DNA of 64,000 nucleotides from Paramecium octaurelia (Eukaryota > Ciliophora > Oligohymenophorea > Peniculida > Parameciidae). Shown here piece by piece: positions 25,001 to 40,100 of the stretch. The position numbers were made by a program, and so were the translations under genes. The DNA is taken from assembly GCA_905182995.1 (NCBI GenBank), contig CAJJDP010000029.1, positions 248,001 to 312,000 on the forward strand. The letters run 5' to 3'. Position 1 is the stretch's first letter, and every line of letters starts with the position of its first letter. The notes under the pieces were generated by a model that saw nothing but the letters and a program-made list of their open reading frames with translations, did no database searches and had not been told where the DNA came from.

Positions 25001-26433
25001 ATTCTATTTCTAAATCGTTAATTTAAGAATATAATTTTTGCACCTCCAATTTATGCTGAGATCCAAGACGTTCCCACACAAGTAGGGCTTGTTTCTATTT
25101 TTGAATTATCTCTAGATGTTCCTCACAAGTATGTGGAATATTTGAAGAATATTGTGATACTGACACTTTTTTTATTTGATCGAATTTAACTCCATTTGTT
25201 TGAAGCAATTCTTAAAACTGCTTGTTTTATTCAACCAATGTTGCAATCTCCTATTTCAAACTTAAAATTTAAATTGCATGGGGATCCTATGATTTATTAA
25301 TTATATAGATATACTCTATTTTAGGTTGGCTTATTCTGAATTTCCCTTGCCCTTGAAGCATACTTCAATGTATTTAGAGTCTCCTCATAATTGCTTTCAG
25401 CAGGAGACACACATGCTATCATACAAGTATTAGAGTTACCCCCCAAAGAATCTTACAATATTCTATTATGATTAAATATTCAATACCTAGTTAATTTACT
25501 TTCTCGATAGGGAATATGAGTCTAGCTTTTCTTTTTTTAATCGCTCAAGGTCTTAATCACATTGCCCAAGACCAAAAGGCTTTGGTTTATGTTGATTCCT
25601 TCCTCCATTGTTTTTCCCTAGGCCAAAGTCTTCTTTAATCTTTCACTTCCTGCAAGATCTACAAAGTGAAATTTGGCATTCAAAGTGCCATCCTCAGAAT
25701 CATCCTTAGGATTTATTTTAAAGTAGATTGTAAAAATTGCATGCGATCTAGAACTTGTCATATTCATTTATGTAGCTGCAGTTGTCCGATGGGCAGCTCC
25801 TCTATTTAATACTTAAAGCATTTCATTTGGATTATTTACTAATATTGTAGTTAAATTTAATATTGTTATTGTGTGATCCTTCTCTTCTCTGATAGTAGGT
25901 TAACTGGATATTGAAGTCTCCAACAAGAGATCAATTATCTATTCATTGTATAGCTCCAAGTATGAACATGAAATAAGGATTTCTTGGTCTATTTTTTCAA
26001 TTTCTTCAAAAATTTGTGTGATAACCCTTGGAATCATCCCCAAGTTATTTTTATCTTTATATTTAATCTGCGATACTTGACAAACAATCTACCCCTGTAG
26101 TACCCATAGTATGTGTTTTCCCTGATCCAGTTTACCCATACGCAAGAATGGTACTATTATAACCTTCAAAGCACCTCTAAACCAAATTGCTCACACACCT
26201 ATGATTAATTACTAAGCATACTTTCTGTAGATTTAGTCTTGGCATGCATTTTAATCAAAAACATAATCGAATGTGAACAAACGAGCACTTTGTAGAAGAG
26301 TTACTTATTTTTCGGATGTCTCCAAACATACGCCTTCTTTTTGCTTCAATTCTTTTTCATTGAAAGGACGAACCCTAATTGCCACTTGTACATTGAGTTA
26401 TGGAGGGATTTATTAATGTAATTCAACTTCCAT
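22005..26433 (-). CDS. Kinesin with long coiled coil and C-terminal WD40 repeats, KIF21-like
   Basis: A 1,410-aa N-terminal motor kinesin. The motor (residues 12-360) has [26 protein letters not shown] (P-loop), [10 protein letters not shown] (switch I), [12 protein letters not shown] (switch II) and [12 protein letters not shown] coiled coil of about 650 residues follows, then WD40-like repeats (for example [21 protein letters not shown]). An N-terminal motor joined to WD40 repeats is the KIF21 layout of the kinesin-4 family. Introns: 26199-26221, 26068-26092 (ends CAG), 25463-25486, 25287-25314, 24921-24942, 23006-23030, 22621-22642 and probably 22289-22315 (27 nt, no frame change). Confidence 0.88.
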
Positions 26434-26652
26434 TTTAAATTTAAATTATATAATTATGCACTTTATTAATATAGGTTTGAATTATTTTCTTATTTGTTAT
26501 ATATTATTTGCTTCAAATTAATTTCATCTACTTGTATTTAAATTGTATAAATATTGCAATTAAAATATAATACCAAGAACAGACCATAATCATTAAGGTT
26601 TTCTAAATTTTAAGAATAAGTTTTCTAATTTCTTATGATTATTTTTTATTTA
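26434..26652. promoter_or_regulatory. Divergent intergenic region, 219 bp
   Basis: Separates the start codons of the kinesin (minus) and SelO (plus) genes. AT-rich, with both promoters expected here. No specific motif recognised. Confidence 0.35.
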
Positions 26653-28420
<1,768 letters not shown>

Positions 28421-28808
28421 TAAATAAGCTGAATGAGTAGATTATGATTTATATATAAATTAGATATATCTAAAAACAAATATATCTGTATTTCTATAAT
28501 ACAAGTTATCGTTTGACAGGTTTGAAAGAAAATTCCACACTTAGTTAAGTTTATTGGATATACAGCATTCATTTTTGTAATTATAATAAAAAATTTTTTT
28601 AAAATAGATTATCTTCTTAATTCAATCACTGTTGAATCATTAAGAAATAAAAGTAATCTTTTTATTTAATAAGGTAAAAATATGAAATTCATTTTAATCA
28701 GCATAATATATACATATTATAAAGTTAAGTTTTATATATTATAAATTTTGAATATTTATAAATATAAGAGATGATTTATTATACGAGAGAATTAATTTAA
28801 AATTTTAA
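28421..28808. other. Intergenic
   Basis: About 390 bp between SelO and the first PP4 copy. The last 99 bp already belong to the duplicated block starting at 28710. No other feature seen. Confidence 0.5.
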
Positions 28809-30062
28809 ATGGATATCGATAAATACTTAGAAACTTTAAAAAATGCTCGTTGTTTGACAGAGAGAGATGTTCGTTTGGTTTGTGAGCATGCAAAAGAGAT
28901 TTTTATAGAGGAATCAAATGTACATTAGGTGAAAGCCCCAGTAATAATTTGTGGAGACATTCATGGGCAGTTCTTTGATTTGTTGGAGCTATTCAATAAG
29001 GGAGGATAGATACCAAATGCCAACTATATATTTATTGGGGATTTTGTTGATCGTGGGTATTTTAGCTTTTTGATTGTAGATACAATTCTGTAGAGACATT
29101 CGAGTATTTGCTTTGTTTGAAACTTAAATACCCAGACAACATTACGTTATTGAGAGGAAACCATGAATCACGACAAATTACTTAAGTTTATGGCTTCTAT
29201 GATGAAATTGTCAGAAAGTACGGGAATGCTAATCCTTGGCGATATTTTACAGATGTTTTCGACTACCTTCCTTTGGGAGCTCTCGTAGATGGAAAGGTCT
29301 TGTGTGTTCATGGAGGTCTTTCTCCAGAGTTAAGAACAATCGATTAAATAAGAACAATAGGTTAGGATGATTGATATTCTATAATAGATCGAAAAACTGA
29401 AATTCCTCATGAAGGTCCATTTTGTGATTTGATGTGGTCAGATCCAGAAGAAGTAGATACTTGGGCATTAAATACAAGAGGAGCAGGTTGGATATTTGGT
29501 AAAAAGGTGACACATGATTTTAATCATATTAATGGCTTAGAATTAATTGCTCGTGCACATCAATTAGTTTAAGATGGCTACTAATACTGGTTTGAGGTAA
29601 GATCATAATTTATCATAGGAATAACTTGTAACAGTGTGGTCAGCCCCAAATTATTGCTACAGATGTGGTAACGCAGCTTCTATGCTATCTCTTGATGAAA
29701 ATTTGAAAAGAGACTTTGTAATGTTCAAAGAAGTCCCAGAATCTGCTGCCAGTCAACCCCCCAAAAATGTTTTACCATATTTCTTATGAAATATATAATA
29801 ACATTTAATATACAACATTCACTTCAATTTTTATAATCTTGATTTATTCCTTTATTTTTAGTGTCTAATTCAAGGCCTCAAGTAAGATTAAATTTGGCAC
29901 AATAAATTTCCTTTTGTTAACATAAATATTTCGAAGTCAAAACATCATATTAAGTCCTTTAATTTATCCTTCTATTCCATAATAAAGATAGAATTCTTAT
30001 CTGATATTCTAATACAATTCTAATTTAGTTTATTCTTAAAGCTCTCATTTTAAACCAATTTT
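28710..30062 (+). repeat. First copy of a 1,353-bp direct duplication
   Basis: Every line I compared between 28710-30062 and 30064-31416 is identical, with an offset of exactly 1,354. The block contains 99 bp upstream of PP4, the whole gene and about 270 bp downstream. A single N separates the copies. Confidence 0.9.
28809..29789 (+). CDS. Protein phosphatase 4-like catalytic subunit, copy 1
   Basis: A 302-aa type 2A-family Ser/Thr phosphatase. Metal and catalytic motifs: [37 protein letters not shown] and [11 protein letters not shown]. It ends PYFL, like the methylated C-terminus of PP2A, PP4 and PP6. The segments VEESNV-like [23 protein letters not shown] and [12 protein letters not shown] are closest to PP4 (PPX), which acts in nuclear and centrosomal signalling. 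Introns are 29057-29079 (23 nt), 29361-29387 (27 nt, starting GTT) and 29597-29618 (22 nt). Probably the same gene as 30163-31143, duplicated by assembly. Confidence 0.9.
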
Positions 30063-30063
30063 N
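30063..30063. other. Single ambiguous base N at the duplication junction
   Basis: The only N in the window lies exactly between the two 1,353-bp copies. This suggests two contig ends with overlapping sequence were joined without merging. Confidence 0.9.
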
Positions 30064-31416
30064 ATACATATTATAAAGTTAAGTTTTATATATTATAAAT
30101 TTTGAATATTTATAAATATAAGAGATGATTTATTATACGAGAGAATTAATTTAAAATTTTAAATGGATATCGATAAATACTTAGAAACTTTAAAAAATGC
30201 TCGTTGTTTGACAGAGAGAGATGTTCGTTTGGTTTGTGAGCATGCAAAAGAGATTTTTATAGAGGAATCAAATGTACATTAGGTGAAAGCCCCAGTAATA
30301 ATTTGTGGAGACATTCATGGGCAGTTCTTTGATTTGTTGGAGCTATTCAATAAGGGAGGATAGATACCAAATGCCAACTATATATTTATTGGGGATTTTG
30401 TTGATCGTGGGTATTTTAGCTTTTTGATTGTAGATACAATTCTGTAGAGACATTCGAGTATTTGCTTTGTTTGAAACTTAAATACCCAGACAACATTACG
30501 TTATTGAGAGGAAACCATGAATCACGACAAATTACTTAAGTTTATGGCTTCTATGATGAAATTGTCAGAAAGTACGGGAATGCTAATCCTTGGCGATATT
30601 TTACAGATGTTTTCGACTACCTTCCTTTGGGAGCTCTCGTAGATGGAAAGGTCTTGTGTGTTCATGGAGGTCTTTCTCCAGAGTTAAGAACAATCGATTA
30701 AATAAGAACAATAGGTTAGGATGATTGATATTCTATAATAGATCGAAAAACTGAAATTCCTCATGAAGGTCCATTTTGTGATTTGATGTGGTCAGATCCA
30801 GAAGAAGTAGATACTTGGGCATTAAATACAAGAGGAGCAGGTTGGATATTTGGTAAAAAGGTGACACATGATTTTAATCATATTAATGGCTTAGAATTAA
30901 TTGCTCGTGCACATCAATTAGTTTAAGATGGCTACTAATACTGGTTTGAGGTAAGATCATAATTTATCATAGGAATAACTTGTAACAGTGTGGTCAGCCC
31001 CAAATTATTGCTACAGATGTGGTAACGCAGCTTCTATGCTATCTCTTGATGAAAATTTGAAAAGAGACTTTGTAATGTTCAAAGAAGTCCCAGAATCTGC
31101 TGCCAGTCAACCCCCCAAAAATGTTTTACCATATTTCTTATGAAATATATAATAACATTTAATATACAACATTCACTTCAATTTTTATAATCTTGATTTA
31201 TTCCTTTATTTTTAGTGTCTAATTCAAGGCCTCAAGTAAGATTAAATTTGGCACAATAAATTTCCTTTTGTTAACATAAATATTTCGAAGTCAAAACATC
31301 ATATTAAGTCCTTTAATTTATCCTTCTATTCCATAATAAAGATAGAATTCTTATCTGATATTCTAATACAATTCTAATTTAGTTTATTCTTAAAGCTCTC
31401 ATTTTAAACCAATTTT
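30064..31416 (+). repeat. Second copy of the 1,353-bp direct duplication
   Basis: Apparently identical to 28710-30062. Unlike copy 1, it continues into unique downstream sequence (from 31417), so copy 1 plus the N is the more likely extra piece. Confidence 0.9.
30163..31143 (+). CDS. Protein phosphatase 4-like catalytic subunit, copy 2
   Basis: Same sequence as 28809-29789, including the introns (30411-30433, 30715-30741, 30951-30972). A real recent tandem duplication would normally show some differences, at least in introns or flanks; none is seen. Treat the two as one gene unless long reads show otherwise. Confidence 0.88.
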
Positions 31417-31815
31417 AATTCTATTAAGATCATTTTATATCAGCAATCCTTTTTTTACCATTATATTTGACTAATGGTTTTGATCTTCTTCAATTCTTAT
31501 AACTTAAATATATTCTTATTATGCTTTTCTCTAAATGTATTTTACTTTTTTTCATTTTATATATCATTTCTTCTTTTAATAATTACCCAGCAATTGAATC
31601 GATTTAATGTATTTTTCCAAGTCTAGTCTTTGATTTAAATAGATTTAATACATCTTCTCCATATTTGATATTCATTACAGTATATGAAAATCTATTGCTC
31701 TTAACAAATTACCTTCAAGTTAAGCTCTACAACAGCAATTGAATATAGATTATCGCTTTTAGTATATTGATTTCAAATTTTATTTTCTTCAATTATCATC
31801 CTAAAACCATTCGAG
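31299..31815 (-). CDS. Probable minus-strand gene, exon structure unresolved
   Basis: Between PP4 and the Cys-rich gene, the minus strand reads as protein for over 100 codons (for example SIAVVELNLKIFIYCNEY, then KNTLNRFNCWVIIKRRN) across a 21-nt intron (GTA...TAG near 31690). The frame meets TGA at 31440-31442 and then, in the same frame, continues with protein-like sequence to TGA 31299-31301. I could not place a standard intron over the first TGA and found no good start codon. The 3' part also lies, cut off, at the end of duplicated copy 1. No family recognised. Confidence 0.4.
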
Positions 31816-31834
31816 TTTATTATATATTTAATAA

Positions 31835-34800
31835 ATGATATTACTAGTATTACTAATAGCATATACAGTAAATTCTTAACCTTACGATACTGTTTGCGGG
31901 GCTAAGAAAGCAGCATATTACTAAGAAATAGTATCAGCAACAGATGTGATAGTTGGATTGGGAACAACACCAGCAGCAACAACAGATTACATTTAATTAC
32001 AACCTAAATTGACAAATGATCCTACTACGTTCCTTTTTGATACTTTAGATACGTTTATGATCAAGTTGATATATAAAGAATATATTTAGCTTGTGGTTCC
32101 GACCACCCATTAAACATACAAACCTGGCTGATAGTTCTGAACCCACGAAACCTGAACAGGCCATATTCAGAATTTCAATGGATACATCTGATGAAAGTCT
32201 GATTACTAATTAAGGAGTTCGAGTAGGTATGTATTATACAGCAGATTACACATAAACAACATAATTTTAAATCAGATATGCAAAGGCTTCAACTCCGAGT
32301 GTTATGGTGAATTCCCCCTTTCCATATTTAGAGTAGAAATGGTGCTTCGGATCTGTTGGACTGTCATACTCTAAAGGGAAAGTTGTTTATTATGCTTTTT
32401 AACCTGCATCTCCTAATGTAATTGTGAATCCTTTGCCCATCACTGAGGCAGCTGGGTTTCACTCTTCATTGACATCGTTGGCAGTGATGCAGCTCCTGTA
32501 TTGGGGATCAGCCTATCAATATCATTATGGTTAAGTTCGATCTATTTCAATTTTGAAGGACTACATTGAACTAGATTATAAGCATAATTGGTTCAGCTTG
32601 ATGTTCTTGGATCCAAGCTATTCGGTTTCTTTATTTGCTAGATTTAGATTAGAGGAGATGACAGGTTAAGTGGTGTATAATAAAATTGATATGACAAAGT
32701 AAGGGTTTTTAGGAACAGATAATACAGTTTAAACCAGTGATCCAACTTGGGGAACAACCATTGGTTTTTTATAGTTTGCATCAACATAAACAGTAAAATT
32801 GCCAGCAGTAGTATTTGGGAGTACGAACACTATTTTTGGAATAGCTCTTTGGTTTAAAGCAACAGCTGTTTTATCAGGAGATGCAGACAATGTAGATTTA
32901 ACTAAAGATATGCAAGTTTTTAAAAGGAATTACCAAGGAACAACAGAAGTGCTTACACTACTATTTTATTAAGCAAATGCAGCTCAACTTGGTACTAAAT
33001 TGAAGATTGGAACTACAATATTTCAACCAGCTCTCATTCTACACAATACTAATGTTTGGCATCATATTACTTGCACTATTTTGTATCCAGGATCATTGAC
33101 AGAATAATCTCAAATCATTTATGATATAACTTTAGAAAAAGGTGTTTATTAGGCACATTAAACTACTAGTTTAAGTAATTCTTATTAAGAAAGTGCAACT
33201 GATACTATTATTCTAGGAAGTTCGTTGAATTCTTTCTCTAGTGGAAATTTGTAGTTATCAAATATCAATATTTTTAATAAATATACTGTTTATGTAGACG
33301 AGGATGGAACTGACACAAACTATTTAAATTGTAATGGAGATTGTTAGGTTTCTTTGAATAGTTTCAGTAGTTAAATTTGTTTGATATGCAAATCTCCTTT
33401 ATTGATGAATGAAGGTAATTGTGCAGCATCTTGTACAGCTGGTGCTAATGCATTATCAAATACTGCAGGAACTGTAGATCTTTGTAGAAGTTGCGATTTT
33501 AAATGCAGTTCTTGTATTGCTAATGGTAATTGCAATGCCTGCAACACTGGGTATTTCTTAATCATGCCTGCTGCTAACTCATGTGTGGTTAGTGCTAGTT
33601 GTGGAGGTAATTATGTTGGTGATCCTGCAACCTCTGTATGTACACGATGTGGCAATGGTAAGAGAGATGCAGGAGAGACTTGCGATGAAGGCAATCTGGT
33701 TGCAACTCCAATTGCAGCTTAAGGGCCAGGATGCATTAATTGTGCTGTCAACTCGCCAACATACAAGTGCTCAGGAGGAACTGCAACCACAAAAGACACT
33801 TGCTATTTAGCTTGTGGTGATCATATATGGGATACAGGAGAAATATGTGATGATGGTAATAATGTTGATGGAGATGGATGTTCAGCTGATTGTGGTACTA
33901 TCGAAGATTTATATTATTGTACACCAATAGCAGGTCCTATAAATTGTTTTAAGAATTGTGGAAATGGTAAATTAGAATCCAGTGCTCCTGATCTAGAATA
34001 ATGTGATATTGGGAGTGGAACAACAGGTTGCACAAATTGCAAGGTAGATATTGGTTATGATTGTGATAATTCAAATCCTCCTCCAACGCCAACACCTGCA
34101 AATCCTGTTAGTGTTTGCACAAAATTATGTGGAAATGGAATTATTAATGCAGGAGAAGATTGTGATGATTCAAATAATACATCATCAGATGGATGTTCTG
34201 ATTGTGTTACTGATGTTGGTTGGGTTTGCTCAGGAACACCTAGTGTGTGTAGCAAAAAATGTGGAAATGGAGTCAGAAATCAAGGAGAAGAATGTGATGA
34301 TGGAAATGCAGTGAACAATGATGGGTGCAGTAATTGTAAAATAGATACAGATTATGTGTGTACAGGTGGTAGTGATTCGACAGCAGATAAATGTAAGGCA
34401 ATTCCTGATATTTGTGGGGATGGAATATAGAAGTCAACTGAGGAATGTGATGATGGTAATACTTTAAATGGAGATGGGTGTTCGAAGTAATGCAAAATAG
34501 AGATCGGATATAGTTGTGTTGGTAACATTTGCACATCCATATGCGGTGATGGAATCAAGATTTCAAATGAGAAGTGTGATGATGGGAATGTGCTGGGTGG
34601 AGATGGATGCAATGAAATGTGCGTCATAGAGAATTTATATTAATGTTCAGGTGGATCATAAGCAGGGAAAGATACATGTATTCTTAATTGTGGTGATGGC
34701 ATCAGAGATGAGACTGAACAGTGTGATGATAATAATGTTGATGATGGGGATGGGTGTTCACAATATTGTAAGATTGAATCTGGTTATGGATGTATTAAGC

Positions 34801-37106
34801 AAACATAGTCTCATGATTTATGTTTCAAATGTCTTAGCAATTGTGCAGTTTGTACATCACCTAATACCTGTGACACTTGTTTAACGATGTTTTATCAACT
34901 AGGTACTTAGTGTTATCCAGGCTGTCCATCTGGATACTATCCCAATAACAATTTGTGTTCAGAATGTGCATCCAATTGTTCATAATGTCTAAATTAACAG
35001 ACTTGTGTAAGATGCAATTATGATCATTACTTATCTAATGGAAAGTGTTATTCTCATTGTCCAATCGGATTCTATGATCAACCTAATGCCATGTTGGGTA
35101 ATCAATGCATTCCTTGTAAATCTCCATGTGCTGATTGTGATACAAAGACATGTTATGCTTGCATTGATAAGTATTATTTGGATGAAGAGACTTCCACTTG
35201 TTTACCTTGTAATATGGGAGATCAATGTCTGAAATGTGAAAATTAAGATGGAGATTGCCTCTTATGTTCTGATGGCTACTATAGAGATGGTAACTCTTGT
35301 CAACTAATACCATTATTATGCGGAGATGGCTTGCATCACCCATAAGAAAGATGTGACGATGGAGACATCAAACCTTTGGATGGATGCGATGAAGTTTGCA
35401 AGATTGAATTGAATTGGGACTGTATTCTTTATGATCCTTAAGGTCCTGATGTTTGCTTTTTAAAAGCACCTCCTCAACTCACCGTTGAATGGAGTAAAGT
35501 GTACACCAATATTATCTATATTCACTTTTCAAGACCTATGAAAGAAGGAATTGATTATGGTGCTCTCACCAGTATCATAATTCCTGAATTAGAATCTCTA
35601 AAGTTTAAGGAATTTGAAGAAGTTAACGATGAAGGTATTATAATTCAGCATGACAAAAGTAATGCATTCATTCCTTTTGAGTATTCTGTAACTTCATTCA
35701 GGAATTAAACCATCCAAATTACTTTCTATTATTAATTAACTATACAAGATCTTATGGCCAATATTACCTTCAACAATGCTTCATTGATACAGGATATCTT
35801 TGATTGGTCTTTAGTCAATTAAACTACTCAGGATAGACGACTATTACAAGAAAAGAATTCGAGTGAATCCTATCTACTCTCAACTTCCTTACCATATTAT
35901 ATCTATTATACTGATGGAGAAAAGGAAATTTCCGTTGCCGTTGCATATATTTTATTTGTTGTTTGTATATTTGGTTTACTTTCAGGATTTTACTATTACT
36001 ATAGGATAGGAGAAGGCAGAATTAGAAAAACTATTGAGTTTGTTTAAGTGATCAGTATGTTGAGATATATCAATATCAGAATGGGATACAACACAGAATA
36101 GATATTCACAGTATTGGATTACTTCAATCTGACTTTCATGCCTAACTTTTTTGATCTAATTTAAAATGACTGCAATCAATTTGATGCTCCTCCTAAGTTT
36201 CAATATTATGAATACAATACTTAAATGCTTTCTGAAGGAGGAGGTCGATTTTTGACTGTTTTTGCAGGCTTGCTTTTATTGCTTGGAATTAATGAACTCT
36301 TTTATAGGTTTGTACCAGATCCAGATATTGAATATTATGCTGAACAAGTCCATAAATATTTCAGATGTTAAGGGTTGACTATATTTGTGGAAATATTTTT
36401 TATGGATCTTGTATTGAGTATTATCTTAAATTTATTCTATCCTGACTTTTCTAATGGTTATGGGATTATTAATTTTTTGATGTCAATTTTATTTGCAATC
36501 CTAATTTTAGTAGCCATTGTATTAATTATTTTGAAATTGATACGAAATCCACATATAATAAGAGTGAAATAGGTTTATGATTATTTTGGAGAATTTTTTG
36601 ATGGATTACTCTTTACTACACCTTACACTAAATTCTTCGCACTTGTGCCTTACTTGCAAAAGATTGTGATTGCCATCTCCTTAGTAGCTTTGACTGTTTA
36701 CCCACAAATTGGTATTTTAGTATTAGTGAGACTTGGATTTTATTCGCTCTCTGCTAATGTTATTCCTATCTACTATATAGAATTGTTCATTAGGGAGGTT
36801 GCCTATGATGTAAGCATGACTCTGATTACTTTGGTTATCTTGGCATTCAACGACGATTCAAGTAGTAAGCAATAGAAAATTGATGTTGGATGGGGAATCT
36901 CTTCAATCATTGTATTTACTATTGGATTACAAATATTCTTTGTGAAATATGCCATTTCAATTATTGACAGGATGATTCCTCCGATTATGCCTGATCATGA
37001 AGAGATAGTTTAATAAGAAGCGGATTAAGGCCATAAAGATATTCACATTTTACAATAGGCTGTTGAAATGGAGAAGATGGAGAATGATTTTTTTAATAAT
37101 AAATGA
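31835..37106 (+). CDS. Large Cys-rich surface protein with lectin-like domain and C-terminal membrane region
   Basis: A 1,748-aa membrane protein with one intron (32065-32089, 25 nt, starting GTT). In order: signal peptide [15 protein letters not shown]; a Gly/Thr/Ser-rich ectodomain with a laminin-G/concanavalin-like segment (about residues 300-480); Cys-rich furin-like units; at least eight repeats of the CGDG...EECDDGN...GDGCS type (DUF4215); more furin-like repeats; then, from about residue 1,365, several hydrophobic segments (for example [48 protein letters not shown]) and a charged cytoplasmic tail. Ciliates carry many such Cys-rich membrane proteins. Ligand and role are unknown; surface receptor or adhesion is an inference. 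Confidence 0.8.
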
Positions 37107-37185
37107 CAAAAAGAACATAATTATTATTGAATAACTTCTTTTGTTTTTATCAAATTTTGTTGTTATTAATATATCTCCTATTAAA

Positions 37186-40100
37186 TCACACTAACAATTC
37201 TTTTTATGATACACCATATCTCACATGTTTACGATAGGAATGAGTTGTACTTAATAATGCTCTACATATTCCCTTGTATTCCTATTTGCATTCAAATGCA
37301 TGTAAGAACTCGATATCTGAGAGTGACACAAATGCTTGATCATTTGTATGTGAATACACTTTATGAGTACTAATGTCATTAACGATTTCCAATGACTAAA
37401 TCCACCTCTATCGAATTTCGGAATCTAGATATACTGTAAACGTATTGATTACTAGTTTCTGCAACTTCACATTTATAAAAGTTGGCCACCAACTTTGCTA
37501 GATATTCAGGCATTTTAGCACCACAAGTATTACTATACAATTCTCCTAATTTCACAGCTAAAGTGGTTAATTTAATTCAATACCCATCGGTTCTTAGTGT
37601 TATACACCCCAGGCCAGTAAATCCCAAATCTCATTTTGATAATTGCTCGGAGGCACATTGATGTATTCATCATATTAGGTATAAACATTGTAATAAATGT
37701 ACTTCATAAATTAGAAGTCACTTTATGAAACCCTTCCATTGATAAATACTGATAATTTAGCGGGTTTCTCTCTTAATCTATTTCTAATCTATTATCTTCT
37801 TCTAGGCCTCAGCATTTTTTTTTTTAATTTAAGGTTTACCAACTCTCTCATAGAATATTCTGTAATCCCGTGTTAATATGTTGAACGAATCATTTTTTTT
37901 AAGAAATTCTTATCAGTTTGCATTTTGTGTTTAAATTATGCACCTTTTTACATAGTTTTAAGATATCTTCTCCATTTATCAATATTTCTTAAATTCTTTT
38001 AATCATCTCTGGCTTTGGCCAAATGATCATCAATTATTTTGTCAACATTTTTGAATGTAGCATTTTTTTAGGATTTTCCTCTTTACTTTGTATTTTCGCC
38101 ATCGTTCTTGAGAACTTCATTTGGAATTTATTCAATAACTTCTTATTCTTTCTATGAATTAACTTACAAAGGTTAGAATGTTACTATGTTTGCCTTGTAT
38201 TTTTCAATAGGCAAACCTAATTATGTTAATTGTTTCTTCATTTCTACATAAATCAATTAGAATTCTTACTTATTTACATTTACTAGATCTATTCTACTTC
38301 TGGAAATTCAATCAAATCATTTCTCATCAGACCATATTCAATAGTACTTTTCTTAAAAAGTCCCTCCATTTCAGCAAGGGTCTACTCATATGTTCTTCTC
38401 TAACCAGGTCTTTATCTGAGTTAATCCATCACTTGCTAAACTCTCTTCTTCTTTCTCTCATCAAACAACAATTTCTTTTCTAGTTTAACATAATATTCAT
38501 AATTGTCAAACACTTCTCTCAGAATTTGTTCACTCTCTGTGACTGGTTTCAATCTAATCAACTTACGAATAGGAATTACAATTTTTAAGAGTCAAATAAG
38601 CCATGTGCTACCTCTGTCTTAATCTAATTAAATGCCTCTCTATATGCAATCGACTTATTAAATTCGAACACATCCTCTTACTGAATTAAACATTCCAATA
38701 AGAAATTATCTGATCTCTCCTCCTTATATAAATCAAACAATTATTTATCTGATAGACTTTGAACAAAGTCATCCACATGCTTAATTTTCTTGAAATATGT
38801 TTTCATATTAGACTTTAATCTGAATTTTGTACCAATGTGAATTTTTTGAACATATTTATACAAAAATCTTCTGATTCTCTCTCTAAAATTGTTTATAATA
38901 TATAAATACTTTTAAAATGCCAAAATTATATCATCTATGACATTTTATGTAAAGAGATTGTATGCCAACTAGTATTGCCCTTCCTTAATATGAGCTTTGC
39001 ACTGATTGATTTAATAATTAACTTTGGATAAAGGAACCTTGAAACTATTGGCCTCTTGCATGAGTGTCATCTTAAGTTTTTTAATCAATATTTTACCACT
39101 GCATTGCTTATATGTTTTGCTCCTGATTAATCTATTAAAACTCCAATAGCTTTTTGATATAAGAAACTTGAATATTCGTTTTACTTATTTTATTTATGGT
39201 TCTAAAAGATCTCAACTGCCAATTCAGGATATTGGAATCGATCTGCAAATAAACCAAAAAGTTCAGCTTGTCTAACAGGTAAGTTCTCTGCTTTTTCAAA
39301 ATAGAGCTTTTCCAATTATTCCTTACTAATGGCCAGGACTTCCTTACCATTTGTGTCTAATTTCTTTAATGCTTCTTCAAATAAGAATATAAAATTAGAA
39401 TTTCTGATTCCTTTGAATAACTCCAATAATTAGGTGAAGGAATTCTCTTTTAAGGAAATACTAACATTAAAATATAACTTACTATTGTGCATATCTAACT
39501 AAATCATCTAACTTGACATTATTTTCAGCCAGTTATTGAGAAGCTTTTAGGTTGTTGAGGAAATTCTAAGCATCACTTGTATTGTAAAGTATTGTTGATC
39601 TGACTGCCACTGCAAATGCAGTGTTAAGATTTGGTAAATCCACTGTTGATTTACCTTTGTTCTATTAAACATGTCTTTCAAAATATTGATTGAAAACTTT
39701 AATGACCTTCAGATGGCTTGTTTTTTCATTCTCTATTGACTGTTCTTCAAAAAGAGTTTAGAAGTATGTTAAATCAAATTAGGGAGTTAAGTGATGAGTT
39801 GTCACTAAATTGATAAGATGCTCCAATTCGATAGCCTAAAGTGAGTATTATTAAGATTGTATACTTTTTCATTTGGAAATAAATCAAGGTTGAAAATCAT
39901 ATAGTAAAGAGATTGAAATGCTTCTGGTTGGAGAGTGTGAACTCTATCGCCAACTTTGTCTATAAGTGCTTTGAGTTCTTCGTAGTCTGCAAGGTCAACA
40001 AATTGAGAAGCTGCCTAATTTATGTAAGCAGAATAGACACCAGAATTAAATTACTTTTCTGATTTAAATATATCCTTAACTTTATCCCATTTACTTTGAC

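Noticed and set aside
28710..31416. A genuine recent tandem duplication of PP4
   Set aside because: Both copies look identical even in introns and flanks, and the junction carries an N; an assembly artefact is simpler.
33371..34627. Several antisense or shifted open frames in the Cys-rich gene
   Set aside because: They mirror the repeated CDDGN units of the real gene and have no independent support.
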